Shown: positions 26,292 through 35,484, counted from the first letter of the stretch. The stretch is 64,000 nucleotides of DNA from DUPQ01 sp964563155 (GCA_964563155.1 CAZLVL010000011.1:25886-89885); one strand, 5' to 3'. A program made the numbers and translations. Notes: generated by a model from the sequence alone, not told the origin.

Positions 26292-26655
26292 AACTTTTAT
26301 AACCTATTTTATTATTGGGACTATAGCCACTGTAGTGGATATTATTCTTCTTTATATTCTATCTGATTTGTTATCCATAAATGTAATAGTTTCTAATGCA
26401 ATAAGTGTCTTTTGTTCTATCCTTTTAAGCTTCTATCTTAATGCAAGATTTAACTTTAAAAAGACTGATAAACTCTTTTTAAAGTTCTTAAGTTTCTTTG
26501 GAGTATTTTTGGTATCAGGGATTATCATAGGCTCTTTAGTCTTTGCCTACTTGTATGAAACAGCAGGATTATATAAGTTTTTTGCTAAGATTATTTCGGT
26601 TATGGTAGCTGGTACTATACAGTTTTTATTTAACAACTATGTAACATTTAAATAA
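26266..26655 (+). CDS. GtrA-family membrane protein
   Basis: 129 residues with four membrane helices (about 12-32, 38-57, 72-95, 104-124). YFIIGTIATVVDIILLYIL and FNFKK before the third helix are GtrA features. GtrA proteins are linked to moving lipid-linked sugars or other building blocks across the membrane for polysaccharide assembly. It overlaps the epimerase gene by 26 nt, ending the sugar nucleotide operon. Confidence 0.85.
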   Translation: MKRLLKRHKTFITYFIIGTIATVVDIILLYILSDLLSINVIVSNAISVFCSILLSFYLNARFNFKKTDKLFLKFLSFFGVFLVSGIIIGSLVFAYLYETAGLYKFFAKIISVMVAGTIQFLFNNYVTFK

Positions 26656-26660
26656 GGACA

Positions 26661-26669
26661 TGGTATAAT
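26661..26669 (+). promoter_or_regulatory. extended -10 promoter abutting ftsQ-like ATG
   Basis: TGGTATAAT (26661-26669) is an extended -10 element; ATG follows 7 nt later at 26677 with no SD between. The -35 (GTAACA at 26641) is poor. A start at or next to the ATG would make the mRNA leaderless. Confidence 0.45.
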
Positions 26670-26676
26670 TTTTCCT

Positions 26677-27435
26677 ATGAAGATAAAACATTTAATCTGG
26701 TCATTAATTATAATTTTAATTCTATCCATTTTGGCTACCTTTTTCTTCTCTTCATTTTTCAATCTTAAATCCCTTGAATTTAAAGTAGACGATATCTCTC
26801 AAGATAATGCAAAGGTCCTTATGGAAAAAGCAAACTTACACTATGGTGAAAACTTAACCTTAAAGCTTTTAAAAGAAGGGGATATTTTAAGAGGTAGATT
26901 TGTTAGGGCAGAGCAATACATCAAAGAAGATAAGCAACTAAAGGATGTAAATGTTGTAAGAAAAGATAAGAACTCAATATTAGTCTCATATAACTTAAGA
27001 AAACCCCAAATAGCCTTAGCCTTTTTTGACTACTACCTTTATGCAGATTATGACGGTACAATTTTCATGTCAGAAAGAGACCTTTTTGAAAAGGCTTACC
27101 TAATAAAAGGGATTGAAATTGACTCCTTTTACTATGGAATGGACTTAAACGCTTGTAATTACATGTTCTCTCAACTGTCATCTTTTTGTGAAAATATAGA
27201 AAAATATGATTTGCAAAATTTTACTGCTACTAGAATCCTGATTCAAGATATTTTACTAGAAGATGGAAGAATTAGGGTTTATTACAATAAGAACCTGGAA
27301 GTTATCCTAAATATTGATGATAATTTAGACTATAACGCTTATGTCATGTGTGAAATATTATCTCTAATAGGTAGTGAAGAGAGGGGATATCTTGACTTTA
27401 CAAGTTCAGAAAATCCATATTTTACCCCATTTTAG
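26677..27435 (+). CDS. ftsQ: FtsQ/DivIB-like cell division protein
   Basis: 252 residues: a single membrane helix (about 7-28) then a POTRA-like domain (FNLKSLEFKVDDISQDNAKVLMEKAN; VNVVRKDKNSILVSYNLRKP) as in FtsQ/DivIB, which bridges early and late divisome proteins outside the membrane. Its place directly before ftsZ supports the call. It is short and divergent, so confidence is moderate. No Shine-Dalgarno is found; the -10-like TATAAT ends 7 nt before the ATG. ftsA is not between it and ftsZ. Confidence 0.75.
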   Translation: MKIKHLIWSLIIILILSILATFFFSSFFNLKSLEFKVDDISQDNAKVLMEKANLHYGENLTLKLLKEGDILRGRFVRAEQYIKEDKQLKDVNVVRKDKNSILVSYNLRKPQIALAFFDYYLYADYDGTIFMSERDLFEKAYLIKGIEIDSFYYGMDLNACNYMFSQLSSFCENIEKYDLQNFTATRILIQDILLEDGRIRVYYNKNLEVILNIDDNLDYNAYVMCEILSLIGSEERGYLDFTSSENPYFTPF

Positions 27436-27489
27436 TGCAAATTAATAAGAAATATAATGTATTATGTATATACAAGACATTGTACTGTT

Positions 27490-27498
27490 TGGTATAAT
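27490..27498 (+). promoter_or_regulatory. extended -10 promoter for ftsZ
   Basis: TGGTATAAT at 27490-27498 with no clear -35; would start about 40 nt upstream of the ftsZ ATG at 27546. It allows ftsZ expression apart from ftsQ. Confidence 0.5.
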
Positions 27499-27545
27499 GA
27501 AAACAATTAATGGAAGAAAAATTTCCGCACGAAAGGGGATCTATT

Positions 27546-28871
27546 ATGCTTCAATTCGAAATGGAGATGGAGCAATTTGCTCAAATTAAAGTTATTGGTG
27601 TAGGTGGAGCCGGTAACAATGCGATTGATCGCATGATTGAATCAGGTCTTAAAGGGGTTGAGTTTATCTCTATTAATACAGATAAGCAAGCCTTGATGAA
27701 TTCCAAAGCAACTACGAAAGTTCAAATAGGAGAAAAACTAACTAAAGGGTTAGGTGCTGGCTCAATTCCTGAAATAGGAGAAAGAAGCGCTGAAGAGTCC
27801 AAAGATATAATAATAGAAAATGTAACTGGTGCAGACATGATATTTATAACCGCTGGAATGGGCGGTGGAACAGGCACAGGGGCAGTTCCCATCATTGCTA
27901 AAGAGGCAAAGAAGATGGGAATTTTAACTGTCTGTATAGTTACAAAACCTTTTACTTTTGAAGGAAGAAAAAGAAAAGAAAATGCTGAAAAGGGTCTAGC
28001 TCGTCTTAAGGATGTAGTGGACACTTTGATAGTGGTTCCCAATGATCGCCTTTTACAAATTTCAGATAAAAAGATTACTATTATGGAAGCCTTTTCTACT
28101 GCTGATAATGTCCTATTTAAGGGAGTTCAAAGTATCTCAGATTTAATTGCTGTTCCTGGCCTAATTAATCTAGACTTCGCTGATGTTAAGACTGTTATGT
28201 CTGATGCTGGTATTGCCCATATGGGAATTGGTAGAGGGTCTGGAGAAGAAAAATGTGAAATTGCTGCTATGGAAGCAATCCAAAGCCCCCTATTAGAAAC
28301 TTCCATTGAAGGTGCAAGAAAGATCTTGGTTAACATTACAGGTGGTCCAGACATGGGCTTGTTTGAAGTTGACCATGCAGCTAATAAGATTTATGAAGCT
28401 GTGGATGAATCTGCTAACATTATTTGGGGTGCTACTATTGATGAGAATATGGCAGACCAAATATCCATAACAATTATTGCAACCGGCTTTGAAAATGATG
28501 ACCTTTCAGATGGAAAGCTTGATATTAAGTTTTCTGATGATCTAGTAGCTGTAAAAAAAGAAGAAGCTCCTGTTTCTAAATCAAACCAATTTCAACTTGA
28601 CTTAGATAAAAAAGAAGAAGCTATTAAGGATGAACTAAAAGAAGACGCTGTAGAAGAAGAAGTGGTTGAAGAAAAGGAAGTTGAAGAAGAAGATAGCTTA
28701 GATATTATGGGTCAGACTAAGATTTTTGAAATCAATATTCCTGATGATGATAAAAAAGAAAAATCATCTGGCTTTGATGATTTCTTCTCAAAAGATTCAG
28801 AGGATAAAAAAGAAGAGAAGAAGGATGATGATGACGGCATTACCATCCCCAGCTTCTTGAGAAGTAAATAA
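27546..28871 (+). CDS. ftsZ: Cell division GTPase FtsZ
   Basis: 441 residues from ATG 27546, chosen because CGAAAGGGG stands 8 nt before it; an earlier in-frame ATG at 27510 has no SD. IKVIGVGGAGNNAIDRMI, GGGTGTGAVP (tubulin signature), NDRLLQI and DFADVKTVM are diagnostic. The C-terminus is a long acidic Glu/Lys/Asp linker (about 330-425) ending in ITIPSFLRSK, the conserved tail that binds FtsA/SepF-type anchors. It polymerises into the Z ring. Confidence 0.98.
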   Translation: MLQFEMEMEQFAQIKVIGVGGAGNNAIDRMIESGLKGVEFISINTDKQALMNSKATTKVQIGEKLTKGLGAGSIPEIGERSAEESKDIIIENVTGADMIFITAGMGGGTGTGAVPIIAKEAKKMGILTVCIVTKPFTFEGRKRKENAEKGLARLKDVVDTLIVVPNDRLLQISDKKITIMEAFSTADNVLFKGVQSISDLIAVPGLINLDFADVKTVMSDAGIAHMGIGRGSGEEKCEIAAMEAIQSPLLETSIEGARKILVNITGGPDMGLFEVDHAANKIYEAVDESANIIWGATIDENMADQISITIIATGFENDDLSDGKLDIKFSDDLVAVKKEEAPVSKSNQFQLDLDKKEEAIKDELKEDAVEEEVVEEKEVEEEDSLDIMGQTKIFEINIPDDDKKEKSSGFDDFFSKDSEDKKEEKKDDDDGITIPSFLRSK

Positions 28872-28906
28872 AATGGAGTTTCACAAGTATTAAGAAAAGA
28901 AAAACT

Positions 28907-28937
28907 AAAACCATGGAAATATCTTCTGTGGTTTTTT
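28907..28937 (+). terminator. ftsZ intrinsic terminator
   Basis: AAAACCA (28907-28913), loop, TGGTTTT with six Ts ending at 28937. Confidence 0.75.
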
Positions 28938-29033
28938 ATTTCCATTTTTAAAGAGTAAAGATTAAATTTAAAATTCATCTTTTTAAATTTGGGCATAATT
29001 TATGACATATTTATGACATGGTAATAAAAACTA

Positions 29034-29062
29034 TTGCATTTTAGTTTTTTTAATTCTATAAT
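29034..29062 (+). promoter_or_regulatory. acyl-CoA synthetase gene promoter
   Basis: TTGCAT at 29034-29039, 17 nt spacer, TATAAT at 29057-29062; CGGAGG follows and then the ATG at 29085. Confidence 0.8.
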
Positions 29063-29084
29063 ATATAAATCGGAGGTAAACAAT

Positions 29085-30803
29085 ATGGCTATAGGCAAAG
29101 AAGGTATATATAAAGTAAGACAAATTAAAGACCTTAGAGAAGCAATCTTTGGAGCTGCTGAAATATATGGTGATAAAAATGCTTTTTTAGAAAAGAATAA
29201 GGAAACTGGTAAGTATGAGGCTTTTTCCTACAATAGATTTGTAAAGGATGCTCAAAGATTAGGAACAGCCCTTATTAACTTAGGTCTTAAGGACAAAAGA
29301 GTTGTTGTCATGGGAGAAAATCGTTATTTATGGTGTGTATCTTATGCTGCAGTTGTAAACGGTGCAGGGGTAGTAGTACCTGTAGACGTTCTATTAAAAG
29401 AAGAAGATATTAAGTTTATCTTTGATTCAGCTAAGCCTGATGCAGTTATTTACACTGATAGAAAAGCTGCTGAAATTAAGGCTATGGCAGAACAAATTCC
29501 ATCTATTAAGTATTTCATAAATATGGATGATACAAAAACAGATGACAGTCGTTTTATTAATGCTAGTGACCTTATTGCTAAAGGTGATGAACTTTTAAAC
29601 AAGGGAGATAGAAGCTATTTAGACGCAGATATTGATGTGGAAGAAACTCTAATCATTCTTTATACTTCAGCAACAACATCTGTTTCAAAGGCTGTTCAAT
29701 TATCCCATAGAAACATTTCTTCAAATCTTATGGCTATGTCTAGCATGATAAGCATTAGAGAAGATGACTTGTTCTTATCCATATTGCCACTTCATCACAC
29801 TTATGAATGTACTTGTGGATTTATATGCCCAATCTATTTAGGGGCCTCTATAGGCTTTTCAGAAGGTTTGAGATACATCTCTAACAATATGGAAGAGTTA
29901 AAGCCAACAATAATGCTTTCCGTTCCTTTATTATTCGAAGGAATGCACAAGAAGATTTTAAAGACTGCAGAAAAAACTGGCAAACTAAAGGCTCTTACTA
30001 CCATGATTAAACTAGCAGACTTCTTAAGATTAAGTAGATCTATTAGAAAGAAACTATTTGCATCTGTTTACGCTGGTCTTGGTGGCCACATGAGATTGAT
30101 GATTTCAGGTGCTGCTGGTATTTCACCTGCAACAGCCAAGTTCTTTAGAGCAATTGGTGTGGAATTCTTACAAGGCTATGGATTAACCGAATGTTCTCCT
30201 ATCTTGTGTTTAAACTCTGACAAAGACTTTATAGATGAGTCAGCTGGTAAACCCTTACCAGGTGTTGAAGTTGTCATTTTAGATAAGGACGAAGATGGTA
30301 TTGGTGAAATTTGTGCTAAAGGTCCCAACATCATGAAGGGATACATGGATATGCCAGAAGAAAATGCTCTAGTCTTTGAAGGTGGATACTTCCACACTGG
30401 AGATTTAGGCTACATGAACGATAGAGACTTTGTATTTATTACTGGAAGAAAGAAATCTTTGATTGTTACCAAAACTGGAAAGAATATCTTCCCAGAAGAA
30501 TTAGAACTTAAACTAGCTAAGAGTAAGTACATTGAAGAAGTTTTAGTTTTTGGTGTAAACACTGAAGATGGAGATAGCATTGTAACCGCTTCTGTATTTC
30601 CTGTATATGATACTTTTAAAGATGAATTTGGCAAAAACGACAAAGACTTCATCCATGATAAGTTAATGGAATTTGTAAAGGAAGTTAACTCTACAGTTCC
30701 TGCCTACAAGGCAATCAAAAAACTTTATATCAGAGATGAAGAGTTTGAAAAGACAACTACTAGAAAGATCAAAAGATATGGTGGCAACTTTAAGGTTGAC
30801 TAA
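29085..30803 (+). CDS. AMP-binding long-chain acyl-CoA synthetase-like protein
   Basis: 572 residues of ANL superfamily. YTSATTSVSKAVQLSHRN occupies the phosphate loop, LQGYGLTECSPIL the A5 motif, GYFHTGDLGYMND the A7 motif and GRKKSLIVTKTGKNI the A8 hinge, with the A10 region near the end (TTTRKIKRYGG). It should adenylate a fatty acid and pass it to CoA or a carrier. The P-loop differs from the usual TSGTTGxPKG at several glycines. ATG 29085 with CGGAGG at 9 nt was chosen. It stands alone between two terminators. Confidence 0.85.
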   Translation: MAIGKEGIYKVRQIKDLREAIFGAAEIYGDKNAFLEKNKETGKYEAFSYNRFVKDAQRLGTALINLGLKDKRVVVMGENRYLWCVSYAAVVNGAGVVVPVDVLLKEEDIKFIFDSAKPDAVIYTDRKAAEIKAMAEQIPSIKYFINMDDTKTDDSRFINASDLIAKGDELLNKGDRSYLDADIDVEETLIILYTSATTSVSKAVQLSHRNISSNLMAMSSMISIREDDLFLSILPLHHTYECTCGFICPIYLGASIGFSEGLRYISNNMEELKPTIMLSVPLLFEGMHKKILKTAEKTGKLKALTTMIKLADFLRLSRSIRKKLFASVYAGLGGHMRLMISGAAGISPATAKFFRAIGVEFLQGYGLTECSPILCLNSDKDFIDESAGKPLPGVEVVILDKDEDGIGEICAKGPNIMKGYMDMPEENALVFEGGYFHTGDLGYMNDRDFVFITGRKKSLIVTKTGKNIFPEELELKLAKSKYIEEVLVFGVNTEDGDSIVTASVFPVYDTFKDEFGKNDKDFIHDKLMEFVKEVNSTVPAYKAIKKLYIRDEEFEKTTTRKIKRYGGNFKVD

Positions 30804-30845
30804 TATTTAATATAATTTGACATATTTCTTTTGAGGGGGAATATT

Positions 30846-30876
30846 AAAAGGTGTACTTAATATAAGTATGCCTTTT
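30846..30876 (+). terminator. probable terminator after acyl-CoA synthetase gene
   Basis: AAAAGGTGTACTTA (30846-30859), ATA loop, TAAGTATGCCTTTT (30863-30876): a 14 bp stem with two G-U pairs, short T run. Confidence 0.6.
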
Positions 30877-31001
30877 AAATTGTAGATTATTAAATATTAA
30901 AAGATAAATGTCTAAAAGAAATAATGAAAAAAATTAACCCTTATATTAATACTTGTCCCTATGTTATAATATGCTCATAACACATGGGAGGAATTAAATA
31001 T

Positions 31002-32297
31002 ATGAAACTGAACTACAAAAGAACCTTTTTGGTTGGTCTTGCGTTTTTGTCAATCAGTATGTTTTGGCAAATGTATGATTTTGTAATCCCCCTTATACTA
31101 ATCAATAAATTTAATATAAGAGTGGATATAGCAAATGCAATAATGGCAATAGACAATGTTTTGGGTCTTTTTATGTTGCCCTTATTTGGTGTTTTAAGTG
31201 ACAAGGTTAGTACTAAAATTGGAAGAAGAATGCCCTTTATTCTAGGGGGCACAGCGGTTGCTGCAATTTTCACTGTAATTCTTCCCGTAGCTGCTAAATC
31301 TGGAAATCTTCTTTTGTTCATGATTGCTTTAGGCTTAGTGCTAATAGCTATGGCAACCTATAGATCTCCAGCGGTGGCCTTAATGCCAGATGTAACTGCT
31401 AAACCTATACGATCTCAAGGTAATGCAGTTATTAACCTAATGGGAACCTTAGGTGGAACAATATTTTTAGCAATGAAAATGATAATTAAAACAGAAAACC
31501 ATGATTATTCCACCATCTTCTATATAGTTGCAGGCTTGATGGTTGCTTGCGTACTGGTACTCTTTTTAACTGTTAATGAGAATAAGTATAGAAAAGAGAT
31601 GGAAGATATTAATTATGGGGATGAGTTAATTGAAGATCCAGAAAAACTAATTGAAACTGATGAGTCAAAAAAATCAGATAAGCTTCCTAAGGATGTTATG
31701 AAGAGCATGCTCTTTCTTCTAGCCTCAATCTTCCTTTGGGTCTTTGGCTACAATGCTGTTACCACAGCCTTTTCTCAATATGTAGTTAACTTCTTTGAAC
31801 TACCTGAATCTTTAGCAGCAGGATTTTTAATGGTAGCAACACTTACCTCTGTAGCAACCTTTATACCTGTAGCATACTTAACTTCAAGAATTGGTAGAAA
31901 GAAAACAATTCTAGGTGCACTTACCCTAGGTATGATATTATTTGCAATAGCATTCTTTATTAAGGACTTTTCCTTCTTTGCTAACTTCCTCTTTGGAGGA
32001 GTAGGTATAGTGGCTGGAACCATTACTGTTAATACCTTACCTATGGTTCTAGAGATGAGTAAAGGTGCAACAATAGGGAAGTTTACAGGCTACTATTACA
32101 CAACAACCATGAGTTCTCAAATCTTCACCCCAGTTATCGTGGGAAGACTTTTCTACTTAATTGGTTATCAAGTACTTTTCCCTTATGCTGTAGTTTGTCT
32201 AGCACTGTCCTTTATAGCTATGTTGTTTGTAAAGCACGGTGATAGCAGACCAATTATGAAAGAAAAGAAATTAGAAGCTTATGATGTGGAGGATTAA
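31002..32297 (+). CDS. MFS transporter (GPH/SLC45-like)
   Basis: About 431 residues with twelve predicted membrane helices and a charged central loop (NKYRKEMEDINYGDELIEDPEK region). LFGVLSDKVSTKIGRRMPFILGG is the loop 2-3 signature of the MFS, of the type seen in sugar-cation symporters. The substrate is unknown; the GDPD gene 3 nt downstream could mean glycerophosphodiesters or a sugar. ATG 31002 has GGGAGG at 10 nt; the upstream ATG at 30984 is part of that SD region. Confidence 0.8.
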   Translation: MKLNYKRTFLVGLAFLSISMFWQMYDFVIPLILINKFNIRVDIANAIMAIDNVLGLFMLPLFGVLSDKVSTKIGRRMPFILGGTAVAAIFTVILPVAAKSGNLLLFMIALGLVLIAMATYRSPAVALMPDVTAKPIRSQGNAVINLMGTLGGTIFLAMKMIIKTENHDYSTIFYIVAGLMVACVLVLFLTVNENKYRKEMEDINYGDELIEDPEKLIETDESKKSDKLPKDVMKSMLFLLASIFLWVFGYNAVTTAFSQYVVNFFELPESLAAGFLMVATLTSVATFIPVAYLTSRIGRKKTILGALTLGMILFAIAFFIKDFSFFANFLFGGVGIVAGTITVNTLPMVLEMSKGATIGKFTGYYYTTTMSSQIFTPVIVGRLFYLIGYQVLFPYAVVCLALSFIAMLFVKHGDSRPIMKEKKLEAYDVED

Positions 32298-32300
32298 TTT

Positions 32301-33149
32301 ATGGAATGGCTTATAGCTCTTGGTATTATTATCATTATATGGATTCTTATGATATGGCCGGCTGACTATATAAAAGAAGATAAAGAAAAGCTAAGAAAGT
32401 ATTTGTATGCCCATAGGGGATTACACAGTAAAGAAAAGAAGATTCCTGAAAACTCTTTAGCGGCTTTTGATGCTGCCTGTGAAGCTGGTTATGGCAGTGA
32501 GCTAGATATACATTTTTCCAAGGATAAACAGATTGTGGTTTTTCATGATGACACCTTGAAAAGAATGTGTGGAGCTGATGTAAGAGTTGATGATTTGACC
32601 TATGAAGAAATGCAAGAATACACCTTAGATGGGACAGATCAAAAAATACCCCTATTTACCGAAGTTTTAGACTTAGTTAATGGAAGAACTCCTTTAGTGG
32701 TAGAACTAAAAAATACTAAGATGTATAAAGAGCTAGTTGAAGAGACTAATAAGATTTTGAATAACTATAAGGGAGATTTCTGTATAGAGTCTTTTAATCC
32801 AATGATTGTAAGAAAATATGCTAAAACCAACCCTATGGTTCATAGAGGACTTTTAGTAGCAAATCATGTAAGAAGTAAGTCCTTAAACTTCTTTTTAGGC
32901 TTTGCTATCCAAGAAATGCTTTTCAACTTCATAGCTAGACCTCAATTTATAGCTTGCCACCACGGTGCTTTAAGTATGTGGGGAGTTAAGATTGTTAGAT
33001 TCTTATTCAAGCCTGTTATGGCTACCTGGACCATTGTCAATGAAGAACAGTATGAAAAGGTAAAAGACCTAGACATCATTATCTTCGAACAATTCCTACC
33101 AGATCCAACTAGGCCTGAACTAAAAGAAACCAAGAAGAAAAAGAAGTAG
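32301..33149 (+). CDS. Membrane-anchored glycerophosphodiester phosphodiesterase
   Basis: 282 residues. An N-terminal membrane helix (4-21) is followed by YAHRGLHSKEKKIPENSLAAF, GSELDIHFSKDKQIVVFHDDTLKRMCG and VVELKN, which carry the catalytic His pair and metal-binding Glu/Asp/Glu of the GDPD TIM barrel. It hydrolyses glycerophosphodiesters to glycerol-3-phosphate and an alcohol. It starts 3 nt after the MFS gene with GGAGG, so the two form an operon, perhaps uptake and use of the same compound. Confidence 0.9.
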   Translation: MEWLIALGIIIIIWILMIWPADYIKEDKEKLRKYLYAHRGLHSKEKKIPENSLAAFDAACEAGYGSELDIHFSKDKQIVVFHDDTLKRMCGADVRVDDLTYEEMQEYTLDGTDQKIPLFTEVLDLVNGRTPLVVELKNTKMYKELVEETNKILNNYKGDFCIESFNPMIVRKYAKTNPMVHRGLLVANHVRSKSLNFFLGFAIQEMLFNFIARPQFIACHHGALSMWGVKIVRFLFKPVMATWTIVNEEQYEKVKDLDIIIFEQFLPDPTRPELKETKKKKK

Positions 33150-33214
33150 GAAATAGATAAAAACATAATTTACCTTAGCTATTTGCTTTGGATAAATAGA
33201 GATTAATAATAATT

Positions 33215-33258
33215 AAAGACTGTCCCATAAGTAAACCTTTGGAACAGTCTTTTTTTTT
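33215..33258. terminator. intrinsic terminator after the GDPD gene
   Basis: AAAGACTGT (33215-33223) pairs with ACAGTCTTT (33244-33252), running into nine Ts. The A/T symmetry means it may also stop minus-strand transcripts of the glycosidase gene. Confidence 0.85.
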
Positions 33259-33361
33259 ACTAACTTATAATAACTAATGTTGAAGCGCTATAGTATTTTC
33301 TTTAGGCCTGGAACTTGCCAAGAAGCCATAGTTTATTGTATTGATTATATCAATTTGTCTT

Positions 33362-34564
33362 CTAAATATAATTTAACCTCTTTGCTGCTTTCAAGAAAAA
33401 TAACATTGAACTCGAATACCACTGGGAGCTTTGAGACAGTTGTCCAGTGATTGGATGAAGTTCCTGAGAAAACTTCATATTATCTGAGCGTACAAAGGCA
33501 GAAACCCAAGCTTCCATCAATGTCTCAAGATCATTACTCTTACCATAAAAGTCCATCCAGCGTAAAGCGCGAAGAGCCGTTAGGCCCTGAGAATAAAAGC
33601 CCCAGCTATTTCCAGCTCTGTCTTGTCTTGAAGCAGGATCACTTATAGACATGGATGGAAAAGGATATTTTGTCCAAAATTCATTAGGATTTTTCATATA
33701 TCTGTTATATATATTATCAGCCATATCAGCTTCCAATACATGCTCTTGAAAAAGGTTAACAATTGCGATAGAACGAAATCTCCTAAATTCGCCATAGCAG
33801 TTAACATCATAAAAAAACTCATCTTTTGGATCATAGCATACTTCAATCAATCTTTCTCTAATCTTATCTGCCTTTTTTCTCCACTCCATGCTCTCTTGTT
33901 TTTTTCCTAAAAGTTTTGCCATTTCTGAAAGGGCTACTCGGGAACCGTAAAATACCGAATTCATATCTGGGGCCAGCAAAGGCAAGCCATCTATAAGATT
34001 CATATTTTTTGCATCACCATCAGGACATCCCCCAGGTATATCAGCAAGGCGTGCGCTGTTGTCGTGTCCTGTATCAAATTGGCAAAACAACTCTATTAAA
34101 CCCCTATTGGTTACAGTACGGTTATCCACCAGCCATTTATCCCACTTTACACATTTTTCATATGCCTCTAAAAGTAATTGCCTGTCATCTAATAATAAAA
34201 ATGCTTCCAAACATAAAGCGGTGAATGACACACACTCTTGTATTTGTCCAAAACCGATTAATTTGCCATAAGACTTTGCACTAGGATTTGAGCTATCAAG
34301 CACAAAACATGGAAATTGTCCGTCACTCTTTTGATTGTCAAGAAACAACTTAACTTGACCTTTAACTACATATGCAGTACTAGGATCGAGGGTAGCCCAG
34401 ACAAATGCGTCATATACATGCTCCAACCATACACCTGGATAGGCATTGGATATCAAAAATAATGGATCTGGGTGACCAGGAAACCTTTTTATATGATAGG
34501 TCTTAATTCTGTCCCATACAATTTCATATTGTGTCTTTATTTCCTGCTTGGTTAATATATCCAT
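33362..34564 (-). CDS. six-hairpin glycosidase-like protein (GH63/MGH1-like)
   Basis: 400 residues. Alternating helical repeats with Trp and acidic residues (GVWLEHVYDAFVWATLD, IELFCQFDTGHDNSARL, APDMNSVFYGSRVALSEMAKLL, DRAGNSWGFYSQGLTALRAL) are typical of (alpha/alpha)6-barrel glycosidases, with acid and base candidates in the GHDNSAR and E near the end. Closest recollection is GH63/mannosylglycerate hydrolase-like, but GH125 or others are possible. AGGAGAAATATT precedes the ATG. It is an isolated gene and looks richer in CG-containing codons than neighbours, which hints at transfer. No signal peptide, so cytoplasmic. Confidence 0.6.
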   Translation of the reverse strand: MDILTKQEIKTQYEIVWDRIKTYHIKRFPGHPDPLFLISNAYPGVWLEHVYDAFVWATLDPSTAYVVKGQVKLFLDNQKSDGQFPCFVLDSSNPSAKSYGKLIGFGQIQECVSFTALCLEAFLLLDDRQLLLEAYEKCVKWDKWLVDNRTVTNRGLIELFCQFDTGHDNSARLADIPGGCPDGDAKNMNLIDGLPLLAPDMNSVFYGSRVALSEMAKLLGKKQESMEWRKKADKIRERLIEVCYDPKDEFFYDVNCYGEFRRFRSIAIVNLFQEHVLEADMADNIYNRYMKNPNEFWTKYPFPSMSISDPASRQDRAGNSWGFYSQGLTALRALRWMDFYGKSNDLETLMEAWVSAFVRSDNMKFSQELHPITGQLSQSSQWYSSSMLFFLKAAKRLNYI

Positions 34565-34634
34565 AATATTTCTCCTATTATTATTAAATATTGTAGTTTA
34601 TAACTACTATTTCATGACCATCCATTTTAGGAAC

Positions 34635-34657
34635 AATACTTTTCAAAGTATTTTTTT
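34635..34657 (+). terminator. plus-strand hairpin with T run, no obvious upstream gene
   Basis: AATACTT (34635-34641), TTCA loop, AAGTATT (34646-34652) and five further Ts. No plus-strand gene lies before it; it may stop antisense transcription or be chance. Confidence 0.35.
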
Positions 34658-34686
34658 AGTTATAATAAGTAGAATTCTAGATTGTT

Positions 34687-35406
34687 TTACCCAAAGCTAG
34701 ACACAAAGCGCAAAAAGAGGTTTAAGAACCTATCATGGTGAAGAAGGATGAAAAAGCCAGTCTTTCTTTCAATATCTATGGTTACAAGTTTGCTTTTAGT
34801 TATTAGGTTATGAAGATACTTAGAGTTATCTTTTAGAAGCTCTGGGCTATCTTTGTAATTTATGAGAAGGATTTTGGTGTTTGTATTGGATACTTCTGGA
34901 TCTATCTTGAAGTTTGTTATCTCTTCTAATATGTGTTTTTTGCTTTTGTGATCTTGTCTGGGGGATGCTAGATTTGTATAGGGATAAGCTGGGTCTAAGT
35001 CTAATCTCTCTTTAATGATTTTGTTATACAGCTGTCTGTTTTTCTTTTTATTTGTATTATTCCTGTTATTGAAAAACGGGCTTTCAATTAAGGCATAGGT
35101 GGCTAGGTCTTTTCTTTTTGTTAAAAGGTCTAAGATTATTTGAGCACCAAGAGAGTAGCCTATTAAACAAAAGGGCTTTCCTATTTTGTGTTTATCTAGA
35201 TAGTCAAGTATGGCTTGACTACTATTACTAATACTTTCAAAGTGGTAGTTATTATCTATGTCTTTTCTTAATATTTTAGGTATCAGGATATGGTAGTTCT
35301 TTTCAAGGCTTTTGATATGGGGCATATAGGCTTGCCAGGAATAGATTTCTCCTGGTATGAGTAAAATAGTTGGTTTGTTAATTTGTCCAAATTCTTTAAA
35401 TATCAT
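34687..35406 (-). CDS. alpha/beta hydrolase
   Basis: 239 residues. ILLIPGEIYSWQAYMPHI is the oxyanion-side strand, LIGYSLGAQIILDLL holds the nucleophile (G-x-S-x-G), and a His near HHDRFLNLF is a plausible third triad member. No lid domain or secretion signal. The catalytic Asp is not clear. GGAG lies 7 nt before the ATG. Substrate unknown; convergent to nothing on plus and separated from the glycosidase by ~120 nt. Confidence 0.75.
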   Translation of the reverse strand: MIFKEFGQINKPTILLIPGEIYSWQAYMPHIKSLEKNYHILIPKILRKDIDNNYHFESISNSSQAILDYLDKHKIGKPFCLIGYSLGAQIILDLLTKRKDLATYALIESPFFNNRNNTNKKKNRQLYNKIIKERLDLDPAYPYTNLASPRQDHKSKKHILEEITNFKIDPEVSNTNTKILLINYKDSPELLKDNSKYLHNLITKSKLVTIDIERKTGFFILLHHDRFLNLFLRFVSSFG

Positions 35407-35484
35407 TTTTTAACTCCATACCCTTTGATTATACCTTAAATAGTATAAATAGCTGTGGAATTGTGGATGCTTTGCTGGATTTTA

